Positions 26,264 to 35,573 of a stretch of 64,000 nt of DNA are shown piece after piece. Numbering within the stretch: the first letter of the stretch is position 1; every line of letters starts with the position of its first letter. The stretch comes from Chloroflexota bacterium. GTDB taxonomy: Bacteria; Chloroflexota; Dehalococcoidia; Lucifugimonadales; UBA3495. The stretch is from contig VXTR01000053.1 in NCBI GenBank assembly GCA_009837355.1, forward strand, positions 1-64,000, written 5' to 3'. The position numbers and the translations under genes are program-made. The notes under the pieces were generated by a model. The model had not been told where the DNA came from, ran no database searches, and worked only from the letters and a program-made list of their open reading frames with translations.

Positions 26264-27178
26264 ATGCGAATCGGCGAATTTGACATTGCGGAACCCCTGC
26301 CCGAACTCCGGGACCCGCATATGCTGGCCGTGCTTCGGCCCTGGATAGACGTGGGAAACGTGGGCAGCCTGTCGCTGGGGCGTCTCGAACGCCATCTGCG
26401 CAGCAAGGAATTAGGTCGGCTGTACCGCCCCGGCCGTTACTACGATTTCACCCGTTACCGGCCACGCTCGTATCTGGTCAGCGGCAATCGTGAAGTTACC
26501 ATCCCTAACACCATCCTGCGCTACGCCAACCCGGAAGACGGGCAGCACCTGATTACCGCCCACCTGCTGGAACCTCACCTGTACGGCGAAGACTACTCTG
26601 ACGCACTGCTGGAAATCATCAGGTATTTCGGTGTGAAGCAGTACGCTCTCATCGGCGGCATGTACGACATGGTTCCCCACACCAGGCCCTTGGTTGTTTC
26701 CGGCCTGGGCACCGGGGAAAACGTGGACCGCGACTACAACATCGCCAACGCCCGGCCCAGCAGCTACGAAGGGCCGACGACTATCACCTACACCATCACC
26801 GAAACCGCCACCAAAATGGGGCTGGAAACCCGGGCTTTCGTGGTGCATCTGCCGCAGTATCTCAACCTGGACGATGACTACCGCGGGGCGGCCCGGATGA
26901 TGGAACTGTTGTGCCGACTCTACGACCTGCCGGAACGCATTGCCCAGACGGAGCGCGGTCAAAAGCAGTACGATGAGTTATCCCCGCAGGACGGTCAGAT
27001 ACCGGCCGGAGACGTCCTCAGTCGTATTGAGGAAATGTACGACAGTGAGTACGAAACGGACAGCCTCCCTGAGCCTGAGACTCCGTTGCCGTCCAGTATT
27101 GAGGAGTTTTTGCAGGGCTTGACCGTTGATCTGGACGATGGGGATTCAAACGATGACGATTCCCCTGGCCGTGCGTAA
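26264..27178 (+). CDS. PAC2 family protein
   Basis: The 304-residue protein matches the PAC2 (proteasome assembly chaperone 2-like) family: GGMYDMVPHTRPLVVSG, a Glu/Thr-rich segment YTITETATKMGLETRAF and HLPQYLNLDDDYRGAARMME. The function of bacterial members is not known; some resemble ATP-grasp partners or purine-nucleoside-phosphorylase-like folds. The C-terminal 60 residues are acidic and low-complexity (VDLDDGDSNDDD). The start is 25 bases before the next gene's region, and the M20 peptidase gene follows 24 bases downstream. Confidence 0.82.
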   Translation: MRIGEFDIAEPLPELRDPHMLAVLRPWIDVGNVGSLSLGRLERHLRSKELGRLYRPGRYYDFTRYRPRSYLVSGNREVTIPNTILRYANPEDGQHLITAHLLEPHLYGEDYSDALLEIIRYFGVKQYALIGGMYDMVPHTRPLVVSGLGTGENVDRDYNIANARPSSYEGPTTITYTITETATKMGLETRAFVVHLPQYLNLDDDYRGAARMMELLCRLYDLPERIAQTERGQKQYDELSPQDGQIPAGDVLSRIEEMYDSEYETDSLPEPETPLPSSIEEFLQGLTVDLDDGDSNDDDSPGRA

Positions 27179-27202
27179 CCGCCACCCGATAGCAGGCTGG
27201 CG

Positions 27203-28534
27203 ATGACTGCGTCAAGTCAAACCCTTGGGACGCGACCTTACGTTGCCGAACTGCTGCAAGCGCTGATTCGGCACGACACCACCAATCCACCCGGCAATGA
27301 GCGCGAGTGCGCCGTCTATTGCCGCGACGTGCTGAACCGCGCCGGCATCGCTGCCGACCTGCTGGGCGACGACCCCAACCGGGTCAACGTCGTCAGCAGG
27401 CTGCCGGGCCGAGGCAATGCTCCGCCCCTGCTGCTCTATGGCCATATTGACGTGGTGCCGACGGCGGCGCAGCCCTGGGAGGTGCCACCCTTTGAAGGCC
27501 GGCTGCAGGAAGGTTACATCTGGGGCCGAGGCGCCCTTGACATGAAGGGCGGCGTTGCCATGATGATGGACGCCTTTATGCGCGCCCACCTGGAAGGAAC
27601 CGACCTGCCCGGCGACGTGATTCTGGCCCTGGTTACCGACGAAGAAGCCGGCGGACACACCGGGGCAGAGTGGCTCGTGGATGCTCGCCCGGGTCTGTTT
27701 GAGGACGCGCGTTACGCCGTCGGCGAGTTCGGTGGCTTCAGCAAGACCTACCGGGGCCGTAAGTTCTACATGGTGCAGGTAGCGGAGAAGCAGGGGTGCC
27801 GCGTCCAGGCCATCGCCCGCGGGCCGGGCGGACACGGCTCCCTGGTGCACCACTCCACCGCTCCCACGCGTATGGCCGAATTCCTGGTCAAGCTGGACCG
27901 CATGGCGCTGCCGTACCATATCCACCCGGTAACGCGGATGATGATTGAGGCCATGAGCAGCAGTCTGCCCATGCCTGACTGCGCCTTTCTGAAGCTGCTG
28001 CTCAACCCAACCTTCACTGGTCGAATGCTGCGCCGCATGGGAACTGCCGGGCAGGAGATGGAACCGCTCTTCCGCCATACTGCCAACGCCACCATCATCA
28101 ACGGCGGTGAAAAGGCCAACGTCATCCCCAGCGAGGTAGTGGTCAACCTGGACTGCCGGATGCTGCCCGGCTACGACTCCGAGGACCTCTTGGGCGAGTT
28201 GCAGGATATCGCGGGACCCGATATCGAGTTCCAGGTTGTGAACTTCCAGCCCAAGCCGTGGCTGCTCAACATGGGCCTCTTCGACACGCTGGCCAGCATT
28301 ATCGCCGAGCAGGACGGCGAAGGCGTGTCGGTCCCCATGCTGATGCCCGCCGGCACCGACGGGCGACACTTCGCCCGCCTGGGAATACAGACTTACGGCT
28401 GGATGCCCATGAACCTGCCGGCCGATTTCGACTTCCTGAAAACGATACACGCCGCCAACGAGCGCGTCCCGGTATCGGCCCTCGAATTCGGTGCCGAAGC
28501 CTTGCACCACCTCCTGCAACGCTTCCACGAATGA
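27203..28534 (+). CDS. M20 family metallopeptidase (ArgE/DapE/CPG2-like)
   Basis: The 443-residue protein has the M20 metal-binding motifs: GHIDVVP (His and Asp), WGRGALDMKGGVA (bridging Asp), TDEEAGGHTGAEW (catalytic Glu-Glu) and a late MPAGTDGRHFARLG (His). A dimerisation domain lies in between. Such enzymes deacylate amino acids or cut dipeptides. The substrate is unknown. It ends just before a palindromic repeat that probably separates it from the convergent rplT gene. Confidence 0.92.
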   Translation: MTASSQTLGTRPYVAELLQALIRHDTTNPPGNERECAVYCRDVLNRAGIAADLLGDDPNRVNVVSRLPGRGNAPPLLLYGHIDVVPTAAQPWEVPPFEGRLQEGYIWGRGALDMKGGVAMMMDAFMRAHLEGTDLPGDVILALVTDEEAGGHTGAEWLVDARPGLFEDARYAVGEFGGFSKTYRGRKFYMVQVAEKQGCRVQAIARGPGGHGSLVHHSTAPTRMAEFLVKLDRMALPYHIHPVTRMMIEAMSSSLPMPDCAFLKLLLNPTFTGRMLRRMGTAGQEMEPLFRHTANATIINGGEKANVIPSEVVVNLDCRMLPGYDSEDLLGELQDIAGPDIEFQVVNFQPKPWLLNMGLFDTLASIIAEQDGEGVSVPMLMPAGTDGRHFARLGIQTYGWMPMNLPADFDFLKTIHAANERVPVSALEFGAEALHHLLQRFHE

Positions 28535-28550
28535 GGCGGACAGATTAGTT

Positions 28551-28574
28551 AGGGGCGAATCATCATTCGCCCCT
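28551..28574. repeat. Palindrome AGGGGCGAAT / ATTCGCCCCT at a convergent gene junction
   Basis: A perfect 10-bp inverted repeat with the loop CATC and CTTTAT downstream lies between the M20 peptidase end and the rplT end. It can act as a bidirectional terminator. Close relatives are at 36894-36917 and 54352-54379. Confidence 0.7.
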
Positions 28575-28602
28575 CTTTATGACTCTCGGTGACGGGCGCT
28601 GC

Positions 28603-28962
28603 TCAGTTCGCAGTAGCTGCGCCCGCGACCTCCACCAGCCGTTCGAAAGCATCCGGGTCTCGGACTGCCATGTCGGCCAGCATCTTGCGGTCAATCTCGA
28701 TGCCGGCGGCCTTTAGGCCGTGCATGAATTGGCTGTACGTAGTGCCGTGCTGCCGGCAGGCCGCGCCGATGCGGACAATCCACAGGCGACGGAAGTCGCC
28801 CTTGCGCTCCCGGCGGTGTCGGTAAGCGTGACTCCAGGCGTGCATCACGGCCTCTTTGGCCCACTTGTAGTTGCGGCTGGAAGAGGCCCGGTAGCCCTTG
28901 GCGGCTTTCAGGATTTTCTTATGGCGGGCGCGCTTGGTCACGCCCCGTTTGACTCTGGGCAC
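28603..28962 (-). CDS. rplT: 50S ribosomal protein L20
   Basis: The 119-residue protein is full-length L20: [19 protein letters not shown], then [19 protein letters not shown], and [20 protein letters not shown]. It binds 23S rRNA early in 50S assembly and in many bacteria represses its own operon. It is last in the infC-rpmI-rplT operon. Confidence 0.98.
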   Translation of the reverse strand: MPRVKRGVTKRARHKKILKAAKGYRASSSRNYKWAKEAVMHAWSHAYRHRRERKGDFRRLWIVRIGAACRQHGTTYSQFMHGLKAAGIEIDRKMLADMAVRDPDAFERLVEVAGAATAN

Positions 28963-29013
28963 GGTGGTTGGTACTCCGTAAGTTGCGGGTTGACTGGCTA
29001 AAGGATACGCCGG

Positions 29014-29214
29014 CTAGATGTCGTAAGGCACCAGGCGGCTCAGCCGTTTGACGTCGGCCTGCTCGAAGGGCATCTTCTGGGCATATTTGCGCGTAACCTT
29101 CTTGGGCTTCTTGCGGCGCAAATGACTGCTCATGCGCTTGCGGCGCATGAGCTTGCCGGAGCCGGTGATGTGGATGCGGGCTTTGGCGCCCTTGTGGGTT
29201 TTGAGTTTGGGCAT
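29014..29214 (-). CDS. rpmI: 50S ribosomal protein L35
   Basis: The 66-residue protein is L35: MPKLKTHKGAKARIHITGSGK, then MRRKRMSSHLRRKKPKKVTR. It is the middle gene of the operon; infC ends 5 bases upstream and rplT begins 51 bases downstream. Confidence 0.98.
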   Translation of the reverse strand: MPKLKTHKGAKARIHITGSGKLMRRKRMSSHLRRKKPKKVTRKYAQKMPFEQADVKRLSRLVPYDI

Positions 29215-29219
29215 ATTCG

Positions 29220-29780
29220 CTATTCCGATTCCGCTGTAGCGGTTGAGTTGCTTTCTTGGCGAGCGGCGACTGCCGGGCTGGGGATGAGAACCATGGACAT
29301 GGCTCGACCCTCCATCGACGGCTGCTGCTCCAGGCGAATTTCGTCCTTCATTTCCTCGGCGACCTTCTTGAGCAGAGACAGCCCGTTCTGCTGATGGACG
29401 GCCTCTCGCCCCCGGAACCGGACGGTGAGTTTCACCTTGTCGCCGTTGCCGATGAACTGCTTGACCTTGCGCATCTTAGCGTCGAAGTCGTGGGTGCCGA
29501 TGTTGGGGCGAAAGCGCACTTCCTTCAGTTCGTTGCTCTTCTGCGACTTGCGGGTCTCGCGTTCCTTCTTGGAAGTCAGGTAGCGTAGCTTGCCGTAGTC
29601 CAGCAGGCGAGCCACCGGAGGATCGGCATTGGGCGCCACCTCCACCAGGTCAAGGTCGTGCATACGCGCCCTGGAGAGCGCGTCTGACACTGTCATTACG
29701 CCAAGCTGCTCGCCATCTTCTCCGATTACCCGCACTTGCGGAACGCGTATCTGTTCGTTGACCCTGTATTGTCTGGCGAT
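29220..29780 (-). CDS. infC: Translation initiation factor IF-3 (probable AUC start)
   Basis: The product (186 residues from the chosen start) reads ARQYRVNEQIRVPQVRVIG..., with the IF-3 N-domain, the lysine-rich linker KKERETRKSQK and the C-domain VRFRPNIGTHDFDAKMRKV. No ATG, GTG or TTG lies at the right place after the strong Shine-Dalgarno AAGGGAGGT; six bases after it is ATC at 29780. Rare AUU/AUC/AUA starts are conserved in infC, since IF-3 discriminates against them and so represses its own synthesis. A TTG at 29798 would overlap the Shine-Dalgarno sequence itself. An acidic, Glu/Ser-rich tail ends the protein. Confidence 0.93.
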   Translation of the reverse strand: MARQYRVNEQIRVPQVRVIGEDGEQLGVMTVSDALSRARMHDLDLVEVAPNADPPVARLLDYGKLRYLTSKKERETRKSQKSNELKEVRFRPNIGTHDFDAKMRKVKQFIGNGDKVKLTVRFRGREAVHQQNGLSLLKKVAEEMKDEIRLEQQPSMEGRAMSMVLIPSPAVAARQESNSTATAESE

Positions 29781-29795
29781 GGTGCCACCTCCCTT
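29778..29795 (-). promoter_or_regulatory. infC ribosome binding site with AUC start codon
   Basis: On the minus strand AAGGGAGGT is followed after six bases by ATC. The perfect Shine-Dalgarno match and its spacing decide the start in favour of the non-canonical codon and imply the known IF-3 autoregulation. Confidence 0.75.
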
Positions 29796-29952
29796 CAATT
29801 GAGTTTAAACGCTCGTCCGCCGCCCTTTCCAATCTCTGAAATGGGCTAACTGCTCGCCTATTTTAGCGTCGGGTCAACACCCAGTCAACGGCGTACCGTC
29901 AATTGGCGATATTTGTTATTCCCGATTATGCCAACTGGCGAGTCAGGGGACG

Positions 29953-30543
29953 TTAATCTTCGTCCCCATCCTCATCGTCATCCTCTTCGTAAGGGTCATC
30001 TTCATACAGGTCTTCGTCGTCCTCAACGTCCGCATCGATGAAATCCGCTTCGTCCGCCAAAGCCGTGGCTGCGTCGGTCTCGGCTGCGAACAACATGGGC
30101 AGGTCGGGTTCCAGGGCTTCCGGCTCCGGGGCCGGAATCGCCTCAAACCCATAGAACGCGTCGTTGTCCAGAATTTTGGACAGGCCGGCGACTGTAACAG
30201 TGATGGGACGGATGGGCGATGACCAGCGTTCGCTCAGTTCGTGATGGATTGCGCCCAGCGTCATGGTCTGGTCGTCTGCCAGGAGCAGTGTACGAAACAC
30301 TATCTCCTGCAAAGGCATCGACTGGCGGATGAAGTCGGGGTCATCGGCGCAGTGAGCGCGGATTTCGGCGTTCAGTTTATTGGGGTCGTCAACGTCGGCG
30401 GACGTCTTTCCGTAGGAAGGACAGGCGGTGTTCAGGCGCGCCAGAAGCAAGGGTATTGGAGAGCGGTTGAGTTCCCCCAGACGCTCCAGACTGAAGCGAT
30501 ATTCCAGGCTTTCCAGGCGGGTGTTGGCGGCAACTGTGGTCAT
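29953..30543 (-). CDS. Hypothetical protein with strongly acidic C-terminal tail
   Basis: The 196-residue product has a helical first part (ESLEYRFSLERLGELNRSP), a middle region of winged-helix character (MTLGAIHHELSERW) and an acidic, Asp/Glu-rich last 35 residues. I do not recognise the family. The ATG overlaps the moeA stop codon by four bases (ATGA), so it is translationally coupled to moeA. The 154 bases from its stop to the infC start region hold no clear gene. A role tied to molybdenum-cofactor genes is possible but not shown. Confidence 0.6.
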   Translation of the reverse strand: MTTVAANTRLESLEYRFSLERLGELNRSPIPLLLARLNTACPSYGKTSADVDDPNKLNAEIRAHCADDPDFIRQSMPLQEIVFRTLLLADDQTMTLGAIHHELSERWSSPIRPITVTVAGLSKILDNDAFYGFEAIPAPEPEALEPDLPMLFAAETDAATALADEADFIDADVEDDEDLYEDDPYEEDDDEDGDED

Positions 30544-31952
30544 TGAGCAACCTCTTCATTCCAATCCAGCATGATGATTTTCACGGCCTGTCCCGCTTCC
30601 TTGCGCGGCAGGTCAGCCGGGCAGACGGCCAATCCGTTGGCCCGGGATAGGGAGGTCAAGATGTTCGAGCCCTGCGGCCCGGTGGGAGTGGCAAACCATG
30701 CGCCCTCTCGTCGTTTCACTTCAACTCGGGCATAAACGCGACGACCGTCGCTGTTGAATATAGGCCCGGTCAACACGCCTTCAACCACCGGACGCGCCAG
30801 CAGGTCCCGACCCAGCATCCGGCGAATCGCCGGCCGGCCGAACATCTCAAAAGCCAGCAGCGCGCTCACCGGATTGCCCGGCAGACCCAACAGGGGCAGA
30901 AAACTGCCGTCGGGCCGGCGCAACAACCCGAAGGCCAGCGGCTTGGCCGGCCGCATCCGCACCGACCAGAAGTTCATGTCTCCGCGCTGTTCCAGCACGT
31001 CCTTGACCATGTCGTAATCGCCCTTGGACACGCCAGCCGACGTTACCAGCAAGTCGGCGTCCGACGCTTCGTCGATGCAGCGGTGCAGGTCTTCCAGCGT
31101 ATCTCGAGCAATGCCGATGATGCGCGGCAAACCGCCGGCGGCGATTACGGCCGCTGCGACGCTGCTGCTGTTGCTGTCGTAGATGTGCCCCGGCGTCAAC
31201 GCTTCACCGGCCGGCGTGAGCTCGTCTCCCGTGGACAGCACCGCTACCACCGGCCGGCGAATAACGCGAGCCCTGGTCAGCCCTAGGGACGCCATGACGC
31301 CGGCCTCGGCAGGTCGTACAATCGTGCCGGCCGGCAGCACCAGCTCGCCGGCGGAAACATCCTCGCCGGCCGGGCGCACGTTGCTGCCCAACGGTAGCGC
31401 CTTGTGGATAACGATTTCATCCAGGGGCTGCCCGCTGCGCCGGCGGTCAATCTCGTCAGTTTCCTCAAAGGGAACCACGGTATCGGCGCCGTCCGGAACC
31501 GGCGCGCCGGTCATAATTCGTATGGCCTTGCCGGCGGTTACAGTGTCTTCCGACACCTGCCCAGCTGCTACCGCAGATATGACGGAAAGTGTCGGCGCGT
31601 CATCGTCAGCGCCGGCAATGTCGGCGTACAGCACGGCATAACCGTCCATAGCCGAGTTGGCCAGTGGCGGCAGGTCCAGCGGCGAAGTAATGTCCTCTGC
31701 CAGCGCCAGCCCGAGACATTCCAGCGCCGGCAATTCAACGGCGTCCAACGGTGCGAAATGGGCGATGATGCGCGAGAACGCCTCTTCCACCTCCAGCATA
31801 TCCTCGTGCCCGTGCCCGTTGTCGCGCCCATGGTGTCCGCCGTGATGTCGGCTGCCATGGCCGTGCCCACCATGGTCGTGGATGCTCTCATGGTCTCCGT
31901 CGCCGTGGGCGTCGTGAGCGTGCAGAGTGCGATTGTGCTGGTCAGTAGTCAT
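30540..31952 (-). CDS. moeA: Molybdopterin molybdenumtransferase MoeA with His-rich N-terminus
   Basis: The 470-residue protein has the MoeA layout: DAVELPALECLGLALAEDI, the NSAMDGYAV motif, RIMTGAPVPDGADTVVPFE, a MoCF domain with LSTGDEL, and the GGLPRIIGIARDT and PLLGLPGNPVSALLAFE segments. MoeA inserts molybdate into adenylylated molybdopterin. The first 50 residues form a His-rich leader with 15 histidines (for example HGHGSRHHGGHHGRDNGHGH), not found in standard MoeA; it looks like a metal-binding tail. It is coupled to the downstream hypothetical gene. No other moa/mob gene is in the window. Confidence 0.95.
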   Translation of the reverse strand: MTTDQHNRTLHAHDAHGDGDHESIHDHGGHGHGSRHHGGHHGRDNGHGHEDMLEVEEAFSRIIAHFAPLDAVELPALECLGLALAEDITSPLDLPPLANSAMDGYAVLYADIAGADDDAPTLSVISAVAAGQVSEDTVTAGKAIRIMTGAPVPDGADTVVPFEETDEIDRRRSGQPLDEIVIHKALPLGSNVRPAGEDVSAGELVLPAGTIVRPAEAGVMASLGLTRARVIRRPVVAVLSTGDELTPAGEALTPGHIYDSNSSSVAAAVIAAGGLPRIIGIARDTLEDLHRCIDEASDADLLVTSAGVSKGDYDMVKDVLEQRGDMNFWSVRMRPAKPLAFGLLRRPDGSFLPLLGLPGNPVSALLAFEMFGRPAIRRMLGRDLLARPVVEGVLTGPIFNSDGRRVYARVEVKRREGAWFATPTGPQGSNILTSLSRANGLAVCPADLPRKEAGQAVKIIMLDWNEEVAQ

Positions 31953-32018
31953 AACGTTGCCAGATAATGGAGAGTTGCTTCACGGACGGCTTAACATCGT
32001 ACCACAGTACCGCACGCT

Positions 32019-34445
32019 TCACCCGCGCACCGTAGCCCCGACTTCTCGCTCCAGCGCTCGGGTCAGCCCGTTGACGGCCCGGTTCACGTCCTCCGCCGTC
32101 AGCGTGCGGTCGCCGGCTCGGAACCTGATGCGAAAAGCCAGCGAGCGCGTCCCCTCCGGAACGTTCTCCCCTTCATACACGTCGAACAGCTCGGCCCGTT
32201 CCACCAGGCGCACCCGCTCAATCAGTTGCCGGACCCGACTGGCCGGCACGTCCGCCGCCACTACCAGCGCCAGGTCTCGGTTCGCGGCCGGGAATCGGGA
32301 AAGCGATTGGAACCGGCTCGCCGCAAATTCATCACCCAATTGCGCCGCCAACAGGTCGTCCAGCCGCAGCTCAAAGTAGATAACCGGCTCCGCGTCCAGG
32401 TCAAAGGCGGCGGCAACGTCAGGGTGCAACTCCCCAATCAGGCCGATGGCTGCGTCCTGCTCTCCGGCGATGGCAACGTTGGCGCAGCGGCCGGGGTGAA
32501 ACATGGCGTGGTCGGCGGACGAAAAGTCAGCGTCTATGCCCATGCGGTTCAAGGCAGTTGCCAACGTTCCCGACAAGTCGAAGAAGTCTAACACTTCAGT
32601 ATCGTTGAGCCAGTTGGCGTCATAGCGTGGGCCGCACATCACGCCGGCCGCCACTTCCCGCTCTTTCGGCAGCCCGTCGCTCTGGGGTATGAATGCCCGC
32701 CCCAACTCAAACAGCCGAAAACCGCCGTCGTTGTGCCCCCGGTTGTACGCCAGCGTGTTGAGGATGCTCGCCGCCAGCGTGGGCCGCAGCACGTCCTGCT
32801 CGGCGGACATCGGGTTGGCGACTCGCAGCAGTGATTCCCCTTCATCGTAGCCGTTGCCCAGCTTCGCCAGCTCGTCCGGTCCAACCAGCGGGTAGCTGAT
32901 GGTTTCCTGCATCCCGGCGGCGACCAGAGCGTCGCGCAGCCTGTCCTTCAGCGTCGTCATCGCGTCGCCACGGTGGTACGGAATCGGCGACGACAGCATC
33001 GTAGTGGGCACTTCGTCGTACCCGATGATACGGATTACTTCCTCAATCAGGTCTTCCTCGATGGCAATGTCGCTGCGCCAGTAGGGAGGTTCCGCCTCCA
33101 GGCTGTCTGACCCGGTGCGCTTGGTGGCGATGCCCAGGCTGTTCAGCACCGATTCGGCCCGGCCAATGTCCAGGTCCATGCCCAGCACCTGCCGCAGCCG
33201 TTGCACCGTCAAAGGCACGGACGCAACCGCCTTGTCCCCATCGGGAAACACGTCAATAATGCCGGCAGCGGCTTCCCCGCCGGCGGTTTCCAGAATCAGC
33301 TGCGTAGCGCGACGCAGGGCGATGGGCGCCAGTTCCGGGCGCAGGCCTTTTTCAAAACGCTGGCTGGCCTCCGTCCGCAGGTTCAATTCCGTCGCCGTCC
33401 GCCGATTGTTCAGGTTGTGGAACGTGGCCGACTCCAGCAACAAATTGGTGGTGGACGCCGTGATTTCGCTGTTGGCGCCGCCCATCACGCCGCCAATTCC
33501 GATGGCCTGCGTCGGGTCGGCAATCAGCAAGTTGTCGGCAGTCAGCGTGCGTTCCACGTCGTCCAGAGTGGTGAACTTTTCGCCGTCGGCAGCCCGGCGC
33601 ACCACCACGTGACGGTCGGTCACCGTGTCCAGGTCAAAAGCGTGCAGCGGCTGGTTGAACTCCAGCATCACGTAGTTGGTTACGTCCACCACGTTGTTGA
33701 TAGGCCGCAGCCCGGCCCGTATCAGTCTGTCCTGCAGCCAGTGAGGAGACGGGCCGATGCTGATGCCGGTGACTACCGATGCCGTGTAACGCAAGCACAG
33801 GTCCGGGTCGGCGATGCTAACCCGCGCCAGTTCCGATGCGGCGGTGCCAGACTCCCGATAAGACACGTCCGGCACGCGCACCTGTTGGCCGGTCAGTGCC
33901 CCGATTTCCCGGGCTACGCCCAGCATAGACAGGCAATCGCCCCGATTGGGCGTCAACTCCAGCTCCAGGAACGTATCGCCCAGCACGTCGTCCAGCGGCG
34001 TGCCCACCTCGGCGTCGTCGGGCAGCACGATGATTCCCTCGTGCTCTTCGCTGATTTCCAGTTCGGCTTCGGAGCAAATCATCCCTTCCGAAACCACGCC
34101 CCGAATAGTGGCCGGCTTGAGTTCCTCCCGCCGTCCGGTGTGCATATTGAGCAGCGTTACGCCCGGCCGCGCAAAGCAGATTTTCTGCCCGGAGGCCACG
34201 TTGGGCGCGCCGCAAACCACTTCCACCGGCGGCCCGTCGCCGGGATCAACTTCGCACAAGGTCAGCGTATCGGCGTTTGGATGCGGCCGCGTAGCCCGCA
34301 CGTAGCCCACCACGCAGCCTTCCCAGCCGCCGCGAGTGAAAACGTCGCCCACCTCAATTCCGCCCATCGTCAGCCGGTGGGCCAACTCATCAGCGGGCAG
34401 CGTAATGTCAACGTACTGGGAAAGCCAGGAAAAGGGAATGAGCAT
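32019..34445 (-). CDS. pheT: Phenylalanine--tRNA ligase beta subunit
   Basis: The 808-residue protein is full length. It begins LIPFSWLSQYVDI, has the N-terminal tRNA-binding (EMAP-like) domain (about residues 40-150, with VVCGAPNVASGQKICFA), B3/4 and B5 domains (EEDLIEEVIRIIGYDEVP), the catalytic-like core and the C-terminal FDX-ACB anticodon-binding domain (FPAANRDLALVV...). Together with PheS it charges tRNA-Phe as an alpha2beta2 enzyme. It lies 33 bases downstream of pheS. Confidence 0.98.
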   Translation of the reverse strand: MLIPFSWLSQYVDITLPADELAHRLTMGGIEVGDVFTRGGWEGCVVGYVRATRPHPNADTLTLCEVDPGDGPPVEVVCGAPNVASGQKICFARPGVTLLNMHTGRREELKPATIRGVVSEGMICSEAELEISEEHEGIIVLPDDAEVGTPLDDVLGDTFLELELTPNRGDCLSMLGVAREIGALTGQQVRVPDVSYRESGTAASELARVSIADPDLCLRYTASVVTGISIGPSPHWLQDRLIRAGLRPINNVVDVTNYVMLEFNQPLHAFDLDTVTDRHVVVRRAADGEKFTTLDDVERTLTADNLLIADPTQAIGIGGVMGGANSEITASTTNLLLESATFHNLNNRRTATELNLRTEASQRFEKGLRPELAPIALRRATQLILETAGGEAAAGIIDVFPDGDKAVASVPLTVQRLRQVLGMDLDIGRAESVLNSLGIATKRTGSDSLEAEPPYWRSDIAIEEDLIEEVIRIIGYDEVPTTMLSSPIPYHRGDAMTTLKDRLRDALVAAGMQETISYPLVGPDELAKLGNGYDEGESLLRVANPMSAEQDVLRPTLAASILNTLAYNRGHNDGGFRLFELGRAFIPQSDGLPKEREVAAGVMCGPRYDANWLNDTEVLDFFDLSGTLATALNRMGIDADFSSADHAMFHPGRCANVAIAGEQDAAIGLIGELHPDVAAAFDLDAEPVIYFELRLDDLLAAQLGDEFAASRFQSLSRFPAANRDLALVVAADVPASRVRQLIERVRLVERAELFDVYEGENVPEGTRSLAFRIRFRAGDRTLTAEDVNRAVNGLTRALEREVGATVRG

Positions 34446-34478
34446 ATCAGTCTTTGGTATCGGGCGAGCGCCTGCCAG

Positions 34479-35540
34479 TCAGAACTGCCGCAGGAACCTC
34501 ACGTCGTTCCGGTAAAAGTGCCGGATGTCGTCAATGCCGTACTTCAGCATCCCGATGCGCTCCGGCCCCATGCCGAACGCGAAGCCGGTGTAACGCTGCG
34601 GATCGTAGCCAACCCCTTCCAGCACCCTCGGATGCACCATGCCGGCCCCCATAATCTCGATCCAGTCCTCATCACGGTTGATGGGACGCCGCCCGGTGGC
34701 CGGGTCAACGAAGTTGGAAATCGACATATCCACGCCCGGCTCAACGAATGGGAAGTAATCGCAGCGGAAGCGAATCTGGCGGTCGGCCCCGAACACCCGC
34801 CGGGCGAATTCGTACAGCGTTCCTTTCAGGTCCGCAAAGGTGATGCCTTCAGCCACGGCCAGCCCCTCAATCTGGTAGAAGTGCCATTCGTGGGTGGCGT
34901 CGGTGGCTTCGTAGCGATAGCACTTGCCCGGCACCACCACCCGCACCGGCGGCTCCTGTGATTCCATGACCCGCGCCTGCATCGGCGAGGTGTGCGTCCG
35001 CAGCAGCATCGGCTGCTGCCCGTCCTCGTTCACGTAGTCCACCCACAGCGAGTTCCACATATCCCGTGCCGGATGGCCCGCCGGAATGTTTAGCATCTCA
35101 AAGTTGTAGTGGTCCAGTTCCACTTCCGGCCCTTCCACAACGCTGAACCCCATCGCCATGAACGCAGCGCAAACCTCGCGCACAATCTGCGTGGTCGGGT
35201 GCAACCGCCCCGTAACCACCGGCCGCCCTGGCAGGGTTACGTCCAGCGCGCCGCGCGCCGCCAATTCGGCCTCGGCCAGTTCACGGATGCGGCGGGACAA
35301 CGCTTCATCTAGGAGGTTTCTGGCCTGGTTGGCCGCTGTGCCGACCTCACGTCGCAGCTCCGGCTCCAGCTGAGGTATGGAACGCAGGATGCCGGTGATT
35401 TGGCCGCGCCGGCCCAACCAGGCCACCCGCCACTGCTCTGCGCTGTCGGCATCGGGAACTGCATCCAATTCGGCCAGCGCTTGGCTGGCCAGCTCTGAAA
35501 TTGATTCGGCGGACTGCGTCTGGGCTAAGACTTGGGACAC
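34479..35540 (-). CDS. pheS: Phenylalanine--tRNA ligase alpha subunit
   Basis: The 353-residue catalytic subunit has the class II core: HPTTQIVREVCAAFMAMGF, EVELDHYNFEMLNIPAGHPARD motif 1 region, LLRTHTSPMQ and CYRYEATDATHEWHFYQ motif 2 region, and FGMGPERIGMLKYGIDDIR motif 3. An N-terminal coiled-coil helix (residues about 1-90) binds tRNA. The reading frame is open far upstream, but homology starts at about residue 5 from GTG 35540, giving normal length. A TTG a few codons upstream is the alternative. A TTGACC/TATAAT promoter lies just upstream. Confidence 0.94.
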   Translation of the reverse strand: MSQVLAQTQSAESISELASQALAELDAVPDADSAEQWRVAWLGRRGQITGILRSIPQLEPELRREVGTAANQARNLLDEALSRRIRELAEAELAARGALDVTLPGRPVVTGRLHPTTQIVREVCAAFMAMGFSVVEGPEVELDHYNFEMLNIPAGHPARDMWNSLWVDYVNEDGQQPMLLRTHTSPMQARVMESQEPPVRVVVPGKCYRYEATDATHEWHFYQIEGLAVAEGITFADLKGTLYEFARRVFGADRQIRFRCDYFPFVEPGVDMSISNFVDPATGRRPINRDEDWIEIMGAGMVHPRVLEGVGYDPQRYTGFAFGMGPERIGMLKYGIDDIRHFYRNDVRFLRQF

Positions 35541-35573
35541 GATAATGCGCTGCAATAAAGTCAAGGATGTAAA

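Noticed and set aside
33201-34961. Long plus-strand open frame over pheT/pheS
   Set aside because: Antisense to well-supported synthetase genes and without homology.
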